A DNA stretch of 64,000 nt. Origin: GCA-2705995 sp048267965. GTDB lineage: Bacteria; Bacteroidota; Bacteroidia; Flavobacteriales_G; Salibacteraceae. Position numbers and translations under genes: made by a program. The DNA is taken from contig JBLWWK010000003.1 of the NCBI GenBank assembly GCA_048267965.1, positions 298,305-362,304 on the forward strand, read 5' to 3'. The notes under the pieces were generated by a model. It was not told the origin of the DNA and searched no databases. It saw only the letters and a list, made by a program, of their open reading frames with translations. Below, in pieces: positions 45,476 through 54,261 of the stretch. The first letter of the stretch is position 1; every line of letters begins with the position of its first letter.

Positions 45476-46030
45476 ATGGATAATCAGCCTATCGAATCAA
45501 TCGAAAAGCTACTCGAAGTTTTACCCACTTGCAAAGCCAATGAGTTTGTTCACTTAGCTCAGCGCCTCAAAATACCAAAAGAACAGTTCGATGCCTATGC
45601 CACTTGGTCGAATGCTAAATACACCAGAAATTGTATAGACCGTACCGATCAGTACGAATTACTACTCTTGTGTTGGGAAAAAGACTTGAACACGCCCATT
45701 CATTGCCACGGAGGTGAAGAATGTTGGGTGTTGATGATAGATGGCAAAATCAAAGAAATTCGTGTAGCAGAAGATAATCAAGGCAATTTGGTAGAAGAAT
45801 CTGCAGAAATAATGGAAAAAGGTGGTATTTCATATATGAACGATTCTATGGGGTATCACAGCTTGTATAACCTAGCTGATGGCAGATCAATGAGTTTACA
45901 TCTTTACATGAACCCAATAGATAGATGCAGGGTGTATTGTGAAGAGAGCCATTCTTTTGATTTTAAAGATCTTTGCTACGATACGTTTAGAGGCAGACCT
46001 GTAAAAAGCATGAGCGAAGTAGTTTATTAA
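45476..46030 (+). CDS. cysteine dioxygenase, cupin family
   Basis: 184 residues from ATG 45476. Oxidises cysteine to cysteine sulfinate with a non-haem iron. Equivalents of the CDO active site can be read with correct spacing: Arg51 in YTRNC, His76 and His78 in TPIHCHGG, Cys83 in ECWV (site of the Cys-Tyr cross-link), His128 in GYHSL and Tyr144 in SLHLYMNP. Lengths between these match mammalian CDO (86, 88, 93, 140, 157) within two residues. Divergent from the PLP decarboxylase, which could use its product. The TAATTTTG promoter lies just upstream. Confidence 0.88.
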   Translation: MDNQPIESIEKLLEVLPTCKANEFVHLAQRLKIPKEQFDAYATWSNAKYTRNCIDRTDQYELLLLCWEKDLNTPIHCHGGEECWVLMIDGKIKEIRVAEDNQGNLVEESAEIMEKGGISYMNDSMGYHSLYNLADGRSMSLHLYMNPIDRCRVYCEESHSFDFKDLCYDTFRGRPVKSMSEVVY

Positions 46031-46107
46031 ATGTTCATTTTTTCGATTTTATTCAGTAGGAAATCTTCTAAATAGCTATTTTTCATGTCCACAGAAACGA
46101 AATAAAT

Positions 46108-47130
46108 ATGTTTAGGACGAAAATAGCTGGGGTAGGACATTACGTTCCAGATAATGTTGTTACCAATCATGACCTTTCTAAAATTATGGATACCAGTGAC
46201 GATTGGATCACTGAAAGAACGGGTATCAAAGAGCGCAGATGGGTTCCTGAAGGGAGTGAAGATACACCTTCTGTTATGGGAACTAAAGCCGCTTTAAACG
46301 CTTTAGAAGATGCCGGTCTCGATAAAAACGATATCGATTTTATCATCTTTGCCACCTTATCCCCAGATTACTACTTTCCGGGTCCTGGAGTTTTAGTTCA
46401 AGAGCAATTAGGGGTTCCTACCATTGGAGCCCTCGATGTAAGAAACCAATGTTCTGGTTTTATTTATAGCCTTTCTATTGCCGATCAGTTTGTAAAAACA
46501 GGCATGTACAAAAATATCTTAGTAATTGGCAGCGAATTGCACAGCCAAGGCCTCGATAAAACCTCTCGCGGAAGGGGCGTTTCAGTGATTTTTGGAGATG
46601 GGGCAGGAGCCGTAATCTTACAAAGAACCGAAGATCAAAATCAAGGAGTTTTAACTTCTCATCTACATTCAGAAGGAAAACACGCAGAAGAATTGGCTTT
46701 GTTGCAACCTGGCACTACGCACTGGGTAGATAAAATTGTAGAGAACCAAGAGGCTAGTTTTTCAGAACGAAATCATATTGAGTATTTTCCATATATGAAC
46801 GGAAATTTCGTGTTTAAACATGCAGTAACGCGCATTTCAGAAACCATCTTAGAAGCGCTACATGCAGCTAATTTGTCTAAAAACGATATTGATTTGTTAA
46901 TTCCGCATCAGGCCAACTTGAGAATTAGCCAATACGTTCAACAATCGTTAGAACTGCCAGAAGATAAAGTCTACAACAACATTATGCGCTACGGTAACAC
47001 TACTGCAGCATCAATACCTATTGCGCTTAGTGAAGCCAAACAAGAAGGTAAATTAAAGAAAGGCGACTTGCTTTGCTTGGCTGCTTTTGGTAGCGGCTTT
47101 ACGTGGGGAAGTGCATTAATTCGTTGGTAA
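46108..47130 (+). CDS. fabH: 3-oxoacyl-ACP synthase III (FabH-like)
   Basis: 340 residues, thiolase fold. The Cys-His-Asn triad is visible: Cys in RNQCSGFIYSL near 115, His in LIPHQAN near 267, and Asn in YGNTTAASIPIAL near 297; FGDGAGAVIL and DDWITERTGIKERRW support FabH. It condenses acetyl-CoA or a branched primer with malonyl-ACP to begin fatty-acid synthesis, or performs a related condensation. No other fab genes are nearby, so this may be a secondary FabH paralogue. An iterated motif lies at 46413 (Val-Pro-Thr). Confidence 0.88.
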   Translation: MFRTKIAGVGHYVPDNVVTNHDLSKIMDTSDDWITERTGIKERRWVPEGSEDTPSVMGTKAALNALEDAGLDKNDIDFIIFATLSPDYYFPGPGVLVQEQLGVPTIGALDVRNQCSGFIYSLSIADQFVKTGMYKNILVIGSELHSQGLDKTSRGRGVSVIFGDGAGAVILQRTEDQNQGVLTSHLHSEGKHAEELALLQPGTTHWVDKIVENQEASFSERNHIEYFPYMNGNFVFKHAVTRISETILEALHAANLSKNDIDLLIPHQANLRISQYVQQSLELPEDKVYNNIMRYGNTTAASIPIALSEAKQEGKLKKGDLLCLAAFGSGFTWGSALIRW

Positions 47131-47215
47131 GCTGATTCGAGAATTAAATACGATGCAGCTACTCAAGTGAGTATTGAGTTTCATTAGCCTTCTCAACAAA
47201 ATTAATGGATAAAAA

Positions 47216-47248
47216 AAGAAGCCGTTTTCTAGTTAGAAACGGCTTCTT
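47216..47248. terminator. bidirectional terminator overlapping a stop codon
   Basis: Stem AAGAAGCCGTTT / AAACGGCTTCTT (12 bp, 9-nt loop) between the converging fabH-like and 47229-48656 genes. The stop codon of the latter is in the loop. T tract clear on the minus strand, weaker on the plus. Confidence 0.7.
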
Positions 47249-48656
47249 GATTTTCAGAATATTCGAATAATCTACTTTCTTTTATGGCTTTAGCCACTTT
47301 GTTAGGAACCATATCTTCCCAACCGTTATTACCATCTTTTATCATTTGTAAAACATCGTCAGAGAAGATTTGTAGTAGCTCTTTATTAGCACTGTCAATG
47401 TCTTCAATTTTCTTACTTTCTAGTAAGAATTGGTATAGATTATTCAATTTAGGTGATAAACTAAAGTTTTCACAATTGTACAATCCGTCAACTTCGTTGC
47501 TGGTGGCAGGGTAAACATAGAGTTTCACATTTCTACCAAACAAACGACCAAAGGCTTCTAGAATGCCACCTTTTAAATGGGTATAATACTTTCCATCAAA
47601 AATGGCAGCAAGATTATGGATGCCTAGAATTACACCAATTTTACGCTCTCGGTTAATATTCGATAAGAACGTAACTAATTTATAGTAGCGTTGGAAATTG
47701 GTGATAATCACCGTTTGCCCTAACGAACATAAAATGTCAACACGGTCTAAGAAATCTTTTTCGTCAATGATTTCTCCTTTGTGCATTAAATTGTTTAGGG
47801 TAAGCTCGCAAAGCACCTCTAGATTTTTCTTATCAACGTCTTTCTCGCGTTTAAACTGTCGGTAACCCGCCAAAAGCATATCTACATTCACTAAAGTTGG
47901 GGGTCTAAACCTACCGCGTAAAACCAAAATATTCTTTTTGTAAAGCGCATCTGAAGGTTGCAGATTTTGCCCATCAGGCCCAAACATAGCAGCATTGGTG
48001 AGTCCATTTTTTACCAATTTTAAACTCATTAAACGGTTGTCAACATTTTCAAAGTCAGGACCACTAATGCTAAACATATCAATTTCAACACGACCTTTAG
48101 CTAGGCTATCGGTAAGGGCCATTAAGAAATCTTCAGCGTTGTCTGAAAGGTGAAAACAAGCGTATAGCAAGTTAACCCCTAATCGACCCACAGCTTTCTG
48201 TTGAAGTAACGTATCTGCATCGTGTAAGAGCACGTGTATAATACACTCATTGGGCGGGGTGTTCGGGCGAAGCTGAAAACGGGCTCCTATCCAACCATGA
48301 CCTTGATTAGTTCTATGAAAATTGATGGTTTCTATCGTATTAGCAAACGAAAAGAAACAGGTGTCGTCTTTTCTATGTTGTAACTTGGTAGATAAATCGT
48401 TATTGTCTTTATCAAGCATCCCCAATAAACGCTCTTTCGATACGTATCTCGAGCACTCACCGTAAATGCTATCAGATATTTTCATATCGTAAGCAGAGGT
48501 AGTCATAGCAATAGTGCCAGATGCGGCTCCTGCCTGAAAAAACGTAGCAGCTGTTTCTTGGCCGGCCCCAATTTCAGAGAACGAACCGTAAATAGCTGGG
48601 TTCAAATTAATTTTTAGCGCTTTTTCTCGGGTTGTGAGTTTTCGTTTTTCTTCCAT
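47229..48656 (-). CDS. conserved cytosolic protein of unknown function
   Basis: 475 residues without signal peptide or membrane helix. The N terminus is very distinctive (REKALKINLNPAIYGSFSEIGAGQETAATFFQAGAASGTIA), followed by SAYDMKISDSIYG, HGWIGARFQLRP and LLQQKAVGRLGVNLLYACF. The second half contains VIITNFQRYYKLVTFLSN and KIGVILGIHNLAAIFDGKYY, which suggest a nucleotide- or cofactor-binding alpha/beta fold. I recognise it as a conserved bacterial family that databases sometimes mislabel as a TonB-dependent receptor, which the lack of export signal and of barrel strands rules out. No function is claimed. It stands alone with its own terminator. Confidence 0.65.
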   Translation of the reverse strand: MEEKRKLTTREKALKINLNPAIYGSFSEIGAGQETAATFFQAGAASGTIAMTTSAYDMKISDSIYGECSRYVSKERLLGMLDKDNNDLSTKLQHRKDDTCFFSFANTIETINFHRTNQGHGWIGARFQLRPNTPPNECIIHVLLHDADTLLQQKAVGRLGVNLLYACFHLSDNAEDFLMALTDSLAKGRVEIDMFSISGPDFENVDNRLMSLKLVKNGLTNAAMFGPDGQNLQPSDALYKKNILVLRGRFRPPTLVNVDMLLAGYRQFKREKDVDKKNLEVLCELTLNNLMHKGEIIDEKDFLDRVDILCSLGQTVIITNFQRYYKLVTFLSNINRERKIGVILGIHNLAAIFDGKYYTHLKGGILEAFGRLFGRNVKLYVYPATSNEVDGLYNCENFSLSPKLNNLYQFLLESKKIEDIDSANKELLQIFSDDVLQMIKDGNNGWEDMVPNKVAKAIKESRLFEYSENQEAVSN

Positions 48657-48814
48657 AAAAATCTATGTACTCGTGAACTACAAATTTAACTATTTACCAA
48701 GGGTAAACGAATTCGAAAGCTACGAATAATACCGCTTCAAATTGCTATTTTTTCCATTGATGTAAGTGATTGTCCGTTAGTGTATAATTGATAATAGTTA
48801 GGAGATTTCAGTGA

Positions 48815-48822
48815 TATTTTTG
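48815..48822 (+). promoter_or_regulatory. -7 promoter element of gene 48843-49181
   Basis: TATTTTTG fits TAnnTTTG; a TTG at 48788-48790 lies 24 nt upstream. The box ends 20 nt before the ATG. Confidence 0.5.
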
Positions 48823-48842
48823 TCGTGTAAAAACAAACTAAG

Positions 48843-49181
48843 ATGAAAACACTGAGAATTTTATGGGTAGCAGCCTTAGTGGTCATCGCTACTTTTGCAC
48901 AAGCCAAAACACCCAAAAAACCTTCTAAAAAAGTAAGTTTAAAGCATTTTGTTCAGAAGGAACTCAAATTACCTATAGATTATAATTTAGAGAAAGAAGA
49001 AATAGTTTGGGTTTCTTATCGAGTTACTTCCGAAAGGATTTGTAAATTAGATTTCGTTTTTGGTACGAATGAACAACTAAACCAACTGGTCCAAAATCAC
49101 TTTGAAGAAACCATTATTGAGGGAAACTTGCCTACTGGCGCGTCTGGCATGGTGAGAATCACTTTTAGAAAAGAGGCATAA
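48843..49181 (+). CDS. small secreted protein of unknown function
   Basis: 112 residues: signal peptide (MKTLRILWVAALVVIATFAQA) then a basic stretch (KTPKKPSKKVSLKHF) and a compact domain ending with SGMVRITFRKEA. I do not recognise it, though the order KLDFVFGTNEQLNQLVQNHFEETIIEGN recalls small periplasmic TonB-C-like domains; this is weak. Own promoter and terminator on both sides, so it is expressed alone. Confidence 0.7.
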   Translation: MKTLRILWVAALVVIATFAQAKTPKKPSKKVSLKHFVQKELKLPIDYNLEKEEIVWVSYRVTSERICKLDFVFGTNEQLNQLVQNHFEETIIEGNLPTGASGMVRITFRKEA

Positions 49182-49184
49182 AAC

Positions 49185-49211
49185 AAAAGAGGGCTCGAAG
49201 AGCCCTCTTTT
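49185..49211 (+). terminator. intrinsic terminator
   Basis: AAAAGAGGGCTC / GAGCCCTCTTTT, perfect 12-bp stem with 3-nt loop GAA and T tract, directly after the 48843 gene. The remaining gap to 49366 shows no further gene. Confidence 0.9.
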
Positions 49212-49366
49212 AGAACAAACTAAACCACTGAAAATTACACTGCTCTTTTCGAGATGTGCTATCCTTTCGGATGATACAAATGTGATAAAATTGTTACCTT
49301 TTCGTTTTAATTCAAGTATCATTTACTTTAAAATTCGAAGAATATCCGTTAAAAAATGAAAAAAGT

Positions 49367-50116
49367 ATGAGAACGAAGCGTGTTTTATTAGTTGAAGACA
49401 ACCCTATTGTGCTTGAAACCTTAGGCGATTTGTTTGAAATGGATGAATACGATGTGTACATGGCAGAAAATGGAAAAATTGCCCTAGACCACCTTGAAAA
49501 GTATAATCCTGATGTTATTATAAGTGATGTAATGATGCCAGAAATGGACGGCTACGAGTTCCTAAAAACAATTCGATCAATGCCTCAACATGCCCACTTA
49601 CCAGTAGTATTGCTTACAGCGAAAGCCCTCAATGAGTGCAAAATTGAAGGCTATTCTAGCGGGGCAGATTACTACATTACCAAACCGTATAACTCGCAAG
49701 AATTGCTATTAATCGTTAGAAATATTTTCGAAGGCAAAAGCAGATACCTTAATTACGCACTTTCACAACCGAAAGAACAAGAAATAGAATCTGCCGATAC
49801 ACAGTTTATTAGAAAGGTAAACGAAGCCATCGAGAAAAATATATCAAATGCTGGGTTCCGCCTCGATCAATTAGCAGACGAATTATATGTGAGCCCAAGT
49901 ACGTTGCAAAAAAAGCTCAAACGCATAACTGGCAAATCAGTTTCTCAATTTCTAAGAGAATACCGATTAGAGGTGGCTAAAAATCAAATCGAAAAAAGAG
50001 CAGGAGCCATTTCTGAAATTGCATTTAAAGTAGGTTTTAAAAGTCATGCTTACTTTTCTAAATGCTATAAAGAGTATTTTGGCAGCACACCAAGAGGTGG
50101 AGGAGAAGAAGCGTAA
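49367..50116 (+). CDS. response regulator with AraC-type DNA-binding domain
   Basis: 249 residues. Receiver domain with LLVEDN, Asp54 in VIISDVMMPEMDG and Lys in ITKPYNSQ; C-terminal AraC/XylS helix-turn-helix pair (LADELYVSPSTLQKKLKRITGKSVSQFLREYRL and ISEIAFKVGFKSHAYFSKCYKEYFGSTP). Same layout as the C-terminal half of hybrid two-component systems, but separate. The PAS kinase gene starts 59 nt downstream on the same strand and is its likely partner. Confidence 0.9.
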   Translation: MRTKRVLLVEDNPIVLETLGDLFEMDEYDVYMAENGKIALDHLEKYNPDVIISDVMMPEMDGYEFLKTIRSMPQHAHLPVVLLTAKALNECKIEGYSSGADYYITKPYNSQELLLIVRNIFEGKSRYLNYALSQPKEQEIESADTQFIRKVNEAIEKNISNAGFRLDQLADELYVSPSTLQKKLKRITGKSVSQFLREYRLEVAKNQIEKRAGAISEIAFKVGFKSHAYFSKCYKEYFGSTPRGGGEEA

Positions 50117-50175
50117 AATAATTACCTTTCTTTTCTAAAATTGCTCCAACCAATTTGTAGCTTACTAACAGAAGA

Positions 50176-52554
50176 ATGGGAAACACACTTCGCCAACAAA
50201 TAGAATCAATAACCCAACAATTAAAAGAAGCTTCGCCAGAAGAAAAAGCTTCACTCCAACCCGAACTCAATGCACTATTAAAAATATTAGACTCAGACGA
50301 GAAAGATTATCACGCCTTGCTCGATCGCTATACGCTTGCCCTAAAAGGCATAGATGATGGGGTTTGGGATTGGGATATCGGTTCAGATATAGTGATTTAT
50401 TCACACCGCTGGAACGAAATATTGGGTTATGGAGACGATCCATTGCCGAATACATTCAGAACTTGGGAAAATCAGGTTCACCCAGACGATTATGCAATGG
50501 CACTAAAACCCGTTAGAGATTATCTCTACGGAGATGAAAATCACATGAGAGAGACGGTGTATAGAATGAGAACCAAAAATGGGGCTTATATCTATACATC
50601 TCATCGGGGCTACGCAGAATTCGATAAAGATGGTCAACCAGTGCGTTTGGTAGGAACCATGCGCAACGTTGATGATGAAATGCGAACCCAGTTTGCGTTA
50701 ATCGAGCAAAACGATTTTATCAACAGCATTCTAGATTCAAGTCCGCAGCTCATTTTCGTGAAAGATGATAAGGGCCGATTTCTAAAAGTTAATAGAGCAG
50801 TAGGGCAACTGTTTGGCAAAGATCCATCAGAGTTAGAATATCAACCCAATTCTCACTTTCACTCTAATAAAGAAGAGCTAACTGTTTTTGATGAAACCGA
50901 TACTCAAGTAAGAAATGAACTTCGAACCATTACCATCGAAGAAAAATTTACCAATACTCAAGGAAAACAACTATGGTTCGAAACCATAAAAACTCCCATT
51001 AGAGCCAAAAACGGTGAAATCCATGTTTTGGGCATTTCTGTAGAAATTACAGACGAAAAAATTGCGCAACGAGCACTCGAAAGAAAAGAAAAAGAATACC
51101 GCGATTTGGTAAACGCCCTTTCTGTTGTGGTGTATAGAATTAACACAAAAGGAGAATATACTTTCTTAAACCCAGCATGGAACACCATTCTTGAACATTC
51201 GGTAGAAGAAACCCTCGGTAAAACCAATCTCTCTTTTACGCATCCAGAAGATGTTGAAGAGCTTACTCGAAGAAAATCAATGCTTTATAGCGGAGAGTTA
51301 GAAGAACTTACTTTGCAAATTCGCGTAAAACACAATGACGGTTCCTACCGAAACATGAAAGTAATTTCTCGACTTCAATACAACGAAAACGATGAGATTA
51401 TAGGTACACAAGGAACCTTAATTGATGTGCACGAAAATGTGCGATATGCAGAAGAATTGAAAACGCGCCAAGCCATCTTTAAAACCATTTCAGACAACAG
51501 CATCGACATGATTGCTCTGCACGAAGTGGAAGGCGTTTTTAGGTTTATATCGCCTTCTTCAGAAAAATTGTTGGGCTTTACTCCTGATGAATTGATTGGC
51601 ACTCACCCGGCAGAATTGTACCATCCAGACGATGTGGAAGAAGTCATTAGAGTATTCAACCAATATGTTTTGCGCAACTTAGATTCAGGAACTACCGAAT
51701 TTAGACTACGCAGAAAATCAGGAGATTATATTTGGGTTGAATCTAACGCCAGTGTAATTCTAAACGAACGAGACGAAATTCTTTTTATTCAAACCTCTAC
51801 GCGTAACATTACTGAACGCAAAATTATAGAACGGCAGCTAAAGCAAAACATTGAACGCGAGAAAGAGCTCAGTACTTTAAGAAGAAACTTTGTTTCTATG
51901 GCTTCTCACCAGTTTAGAACTCCACTAACCATTATGAAATCGAACTTAGAAGTGTTAGAATATCAGTTCGAAAAGTACGGTAAAATCAAAGAGCAAAGCT
52001 TTGAAAAAACTTCGGCCAGAATAAATCAAGAAATCAACAATATGGTAAATCTTATGCACGATATCTTGATTTTGGGTAAACTCGATGCCGATCAAACCAA
52101 ACTCGAAAAAGAGCCGATAGAAATAGTAAGCTTTCTTAAATCGATTATTAAAGAACAGTTCTCAACCTCTGCTATCAGAAGAAATATACAGGTACATACC
52201 GAATCTGGTGAGTTGAAAATACCCATGGATAAAAACTTAATGAAACAAGTTTTCGATAACCTGTTAAGTAATGCTCATAAATATTCTGGACCTGAGCAAA
52301 ATCCAGAAATTTTTATTCGAAGCGAATCCGATTGGCACATTGTTGAAGTTAAAGACTACGGAATGGGAATTCCTCAAAAAGATATTGAAAGTCTCTTTCA
52401 ACCATTTTTTAGAGCTAGTAACAGCACACATGTGCAAGGTTCTGGTTTAGGTTTATCGATAGTAAAACAATTTGTTGAACTGCACGGAGGCAAGGTAGCC
52501 CTTCAATCTATACTTAACGAAGGAACCACTTTTACCGTTTATCTTAAGAAATAA
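50176..52554 (+). CDS. multi-PAS soluble sensor histidine kinase
   Basis: 792 residues without membrane helices, so cytoplasmic. Four PAS/PAC modules in tandem (about 57-165, 175-295, 305-420, 430-550), e.g. IDDGVWDWD...HPDDY and FKTISDNSIDMIAL...YHPDDVEEV. Kinase core: H-box MASHQFRTPLTIM near 577, N-box DNLLSNAHKYS, G1 VKDYGMGIPQ, G2 GSGLGLSIVKQF. It senses an internal signal such as redox, light, ligand or oxygen through the PAS domains and probably phosphorylates the AraC-type regulator upstream. Iterated motifs at 50649 (Val-Gly-Thr) and 51340 (Gly-Ser-Tyr frame). Confidence 0.9.
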   Translation: MGNTLRQQIESITQQLKEASPEEKASLQPELNALLKILDSDEKDYHALLDRYTLALKGIDDGVWDWDIGSDIVIYSHRWNEILGYGDDPLPNTFRTWENQVHPDDYAMALKPVRDYLYGDENHMRETVYRMRTKNGAYIYTSHRGYAEFDKDGQPVRLVGTMRNVDDEMRTQFALIEQNDFINSILDSSPQLIFVKDDKGRFLKVNRAVGQLFGKDPSELEYQPNSHFHSNKEELTVFDETDTQVRNELRTITIEEKFTNTQGKQLWFETIKTPIRAKNGEIHVLGISVEITDEKIAQRALERKEKEYRDLVNALSVVVYRINTKGEYTFLNPAWNTILEHSVEETLGKTNLSFTHPEDVEELTRRKSMLYSGELEELTLQIRVKHNDGSYRNMKVISRLQYNENDEIIGTQGTLIDVHENVRYAEELKTRQAIFKTISDNSIDMIALHEVEGVFRFISPSSEKLLGFTPDELIGTHPAELYHPDDVEEVIRVFNQYVLRNLDSGTTEFRLRRKSGDYIWVESNASVILNERDEILFIQTSTRNITERKIIERQLKQNIEREKELSTLRRNFVSMASHQFRTPLTIMKSNLEVLEYQFEKYGKIKEQSFEKTSARINQEINNMVNLMHDILILGKLDADQTKLEKEPIEIVSFLKSIIKEQFSTSAIRRNIQVHTESGELKIPMDKNLMKQVFDNLLSNAHKYSGPEQNPEIFIRSESDWHIVEVKDYGMGIPQKDIESLFQPFFRASNSTHVQGSGLGLSIVKQFVELHGGKVALQSILNEGTTFTVYLKK

Positions 52555-52683
52555 CAAGGAGTGTGTGAAAAATGGGGAGATGATTTTAAAAAATACGTTT
52601 TTTGGAAAAAATCCCAAATTTCTGCCGCATATTTGAAAAGTCTTACAACATTTATGTGTAGGATTTCATAAACAGGGAACAAG

Positions 52684-52709
52684 AAGGAGGGATTTAGTCC
52701 CTCTTTTTT
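52684..52709 (+). terminator. intrinsic terminator after the PAS kinase gene
   Basis: GGAGGGA / TCCCTCT stem, loop TTTAG, then six T residues, about 130 nt after the kinase stop. The 52555-52683 stretch holds no gene that I can support. Confidence 0.7.
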
Positions 52710-52776
52710 GCTTTTAGCCCTTCCCAACGATTCTCAGCCTTGTAGGTTTCTTTATTTTAGCAGCAAAGTTTTGTAG

Positions 52777-54258
52777 ATGAAGAAAATTCTTGTTGCCAAC
52801 CGCGGAGAAATAGCATTGCGCATAATGCGTACATGTAGAGATATGGGAATATCAACCGTTGCCATATTTTCTGAAGCCGATAGAAATGCCCCTTTTGTTA
52901 GATATGCAGACGAAGCTGTTTGTGTTGGGCCACCACCCAGTGCAGAATCATACCTGCTAGCCGATAAGATAATTACTATATGCAAAGAACTAAACGTTGA
53001 TGGAATTCATCCTGGATATGGGTTTTTATCTGAAAACGCAGCATTTGCTCGCCAGTTAAAAGAAGAAAACATTATTCTAATTGGTCCTTCTCCAGAAGCT
53101 ATGGAAGTTATGGGGTCGAAGTTGGCCGCAAAAGCTGCTGTAAAAGATTACGATATTCCGTTAGTTCCTGGAACCGATGAAGCGGTTAGTGATATTCAAG
53201 AAGCGAAAAAAATTGCAGGCGAAATAGGATTTCCCATTCTTATAAAAGCATCTGCCGGTGGCGGTGGTAAAGGAATGCGCGTTGTAGAAAACGAAGAAGA
53301 ATTCGAAGATCAACTGAATCGTGCCGTAAGTGAAGCTAAATCTTCTTTTGGCGATGGTTCTGTGTTTATTGAACGCTATGTAACCTCACCAAGACACATC
53401 GAAATTCAGATCTTAGCCGATGCACATGGCAACGTAGTTCACTTATTCGAAAGAGATTGCTCAATTCAAAGAAGACATCAAAAAGTAATCGAAGAGGCTC
53501 CTTCTGCAATTTTAACAGACGAGTTAAGAAAGCAAATGGGAGAAGCGGCTGTGAATGTTGCCAAAGCGTGTAATTACACTGGGGCAGGAACCGTTGAGTT
53601 TATTTTCGATGAGAATAAAAACTTTTACTTCTTAGAAATGAATACGCGCTTGCAAGTTGAGCATCCTGTAACTGAGCAGATTACTGGTGTAGATTTGGTG
53701 AGAGAGCAGATTAATGTGGCAAGAGGCGAAAAGCTCCCTTTTCAACAAGAAGACTTAAAAATTCAAGGTCATGCGCTCGAAGTTCGTGTGTATGCTGAGG
53801 ATCCTACCAATAATTTCTTACCCGATATTGGGCATTTAAAATCATATAAGGCTCCTGAAGGACCCGGAATTCGCGTTGATGATGGTTTTGAAGAAGGCAT
53901 GGATATTCCTATTTATTACGATCCCATGATTTCTAAACTCATTACGTATGGCAAAGACCGTGAAGAAGCGAGAGCTCGAATGATTCGTGCCATCGATGAT
54001 TACAAAATCACAGGGGTTGAAACTACACTGGCATTTTGCAAATTCGCTATTGAACACGAAGCTTTTGTTAAAGGCGATTTCGATACGCATTTTGTAAAAC
54101 ATTATTTCGATCCTAAAACGTTAGGTTCACAAAACGATGAAGAAGAGAAAATAGCCGCTTTATTAGCCGCTAGAATTATCAATGCAGATAAAGAAGATAA
54201 TAAACCGAGCCAAACAGCTGGTGGTGTTAAGTCAAATTGGAAAAGAAATAGAGCGTAG
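52777..54258 (+). CDS. accC: biotin carboxylase
   Basis: 493 residues. ATP-dependent carboxylation of the biotin carrier for acetyl-CoA (or propionyl/other acyl-CoA) carboxylase. Visible: KILVANRGEIALRIMRTCRD, GIHPGYGFLSENAAFA, ATP-grasp GFPILIKASAGGGGKGMRVV, HIEIQILADAHGNVVHLFERDCSIQRRHQKVIEEAPS, EMNTRLQVEHPVTEQITGVDLV and the RIRLR-like AHALEVRVYAEDP. The biotin carrier gene usually beside it is not in the window, so it could also serve another acyl-CoA carboxylase. The last 40 residues are an added charged tail. 3 nt separates it from the next gene. Confidence 0.93.
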   Translation: MKKILVANRGEIALRIMRTCRDMGISTVAIFSEADRNAPFVRYADEAVCVGPPPSAESYLLADKIITICKELNVDGIHPGYGFLSENAAFARQLKEENIILIGPSPEAMEVMGSKLAAKAAVKDYDIPLVPGTDEAVSDIQEAKKIAGEIGFPILIKASAGGGGKGMRVVENEEEFEDQLNRAVSEAKSSFGDGSVFIERYVTSPRHIEIQILADAHGNVVHLFERDCSIQRRHQKVIEEAPSAILTDELRKQMGEAAVNVAKACNYTGAGTVEFIFDENKNFYFLEMNTRLQVEHPVTEQITGVDLVREQINVARGEKLPFQQEDLKIQGHALEVRVYAEDPTNNFLPDIGHLKSYKAPEGPGIRVDDGFEEGMDIPIYYDPMISKLITYGKDREEARARMIRAIDDYKITGVETTLAFCKFAIEHEAFVKGDFDTHFVKHYFDPKTLGSQNDEEEKIAALLAARIINADKEDNKPSQTAGGVKSNWKRNRA

Positions 54259-54261
54259 TTA

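Noticed and set aside
47229..48656. TonB-dependent receptor.
   Set aside because: There is no signal peptide, plug, or TonB box and no barrel strand pattern.
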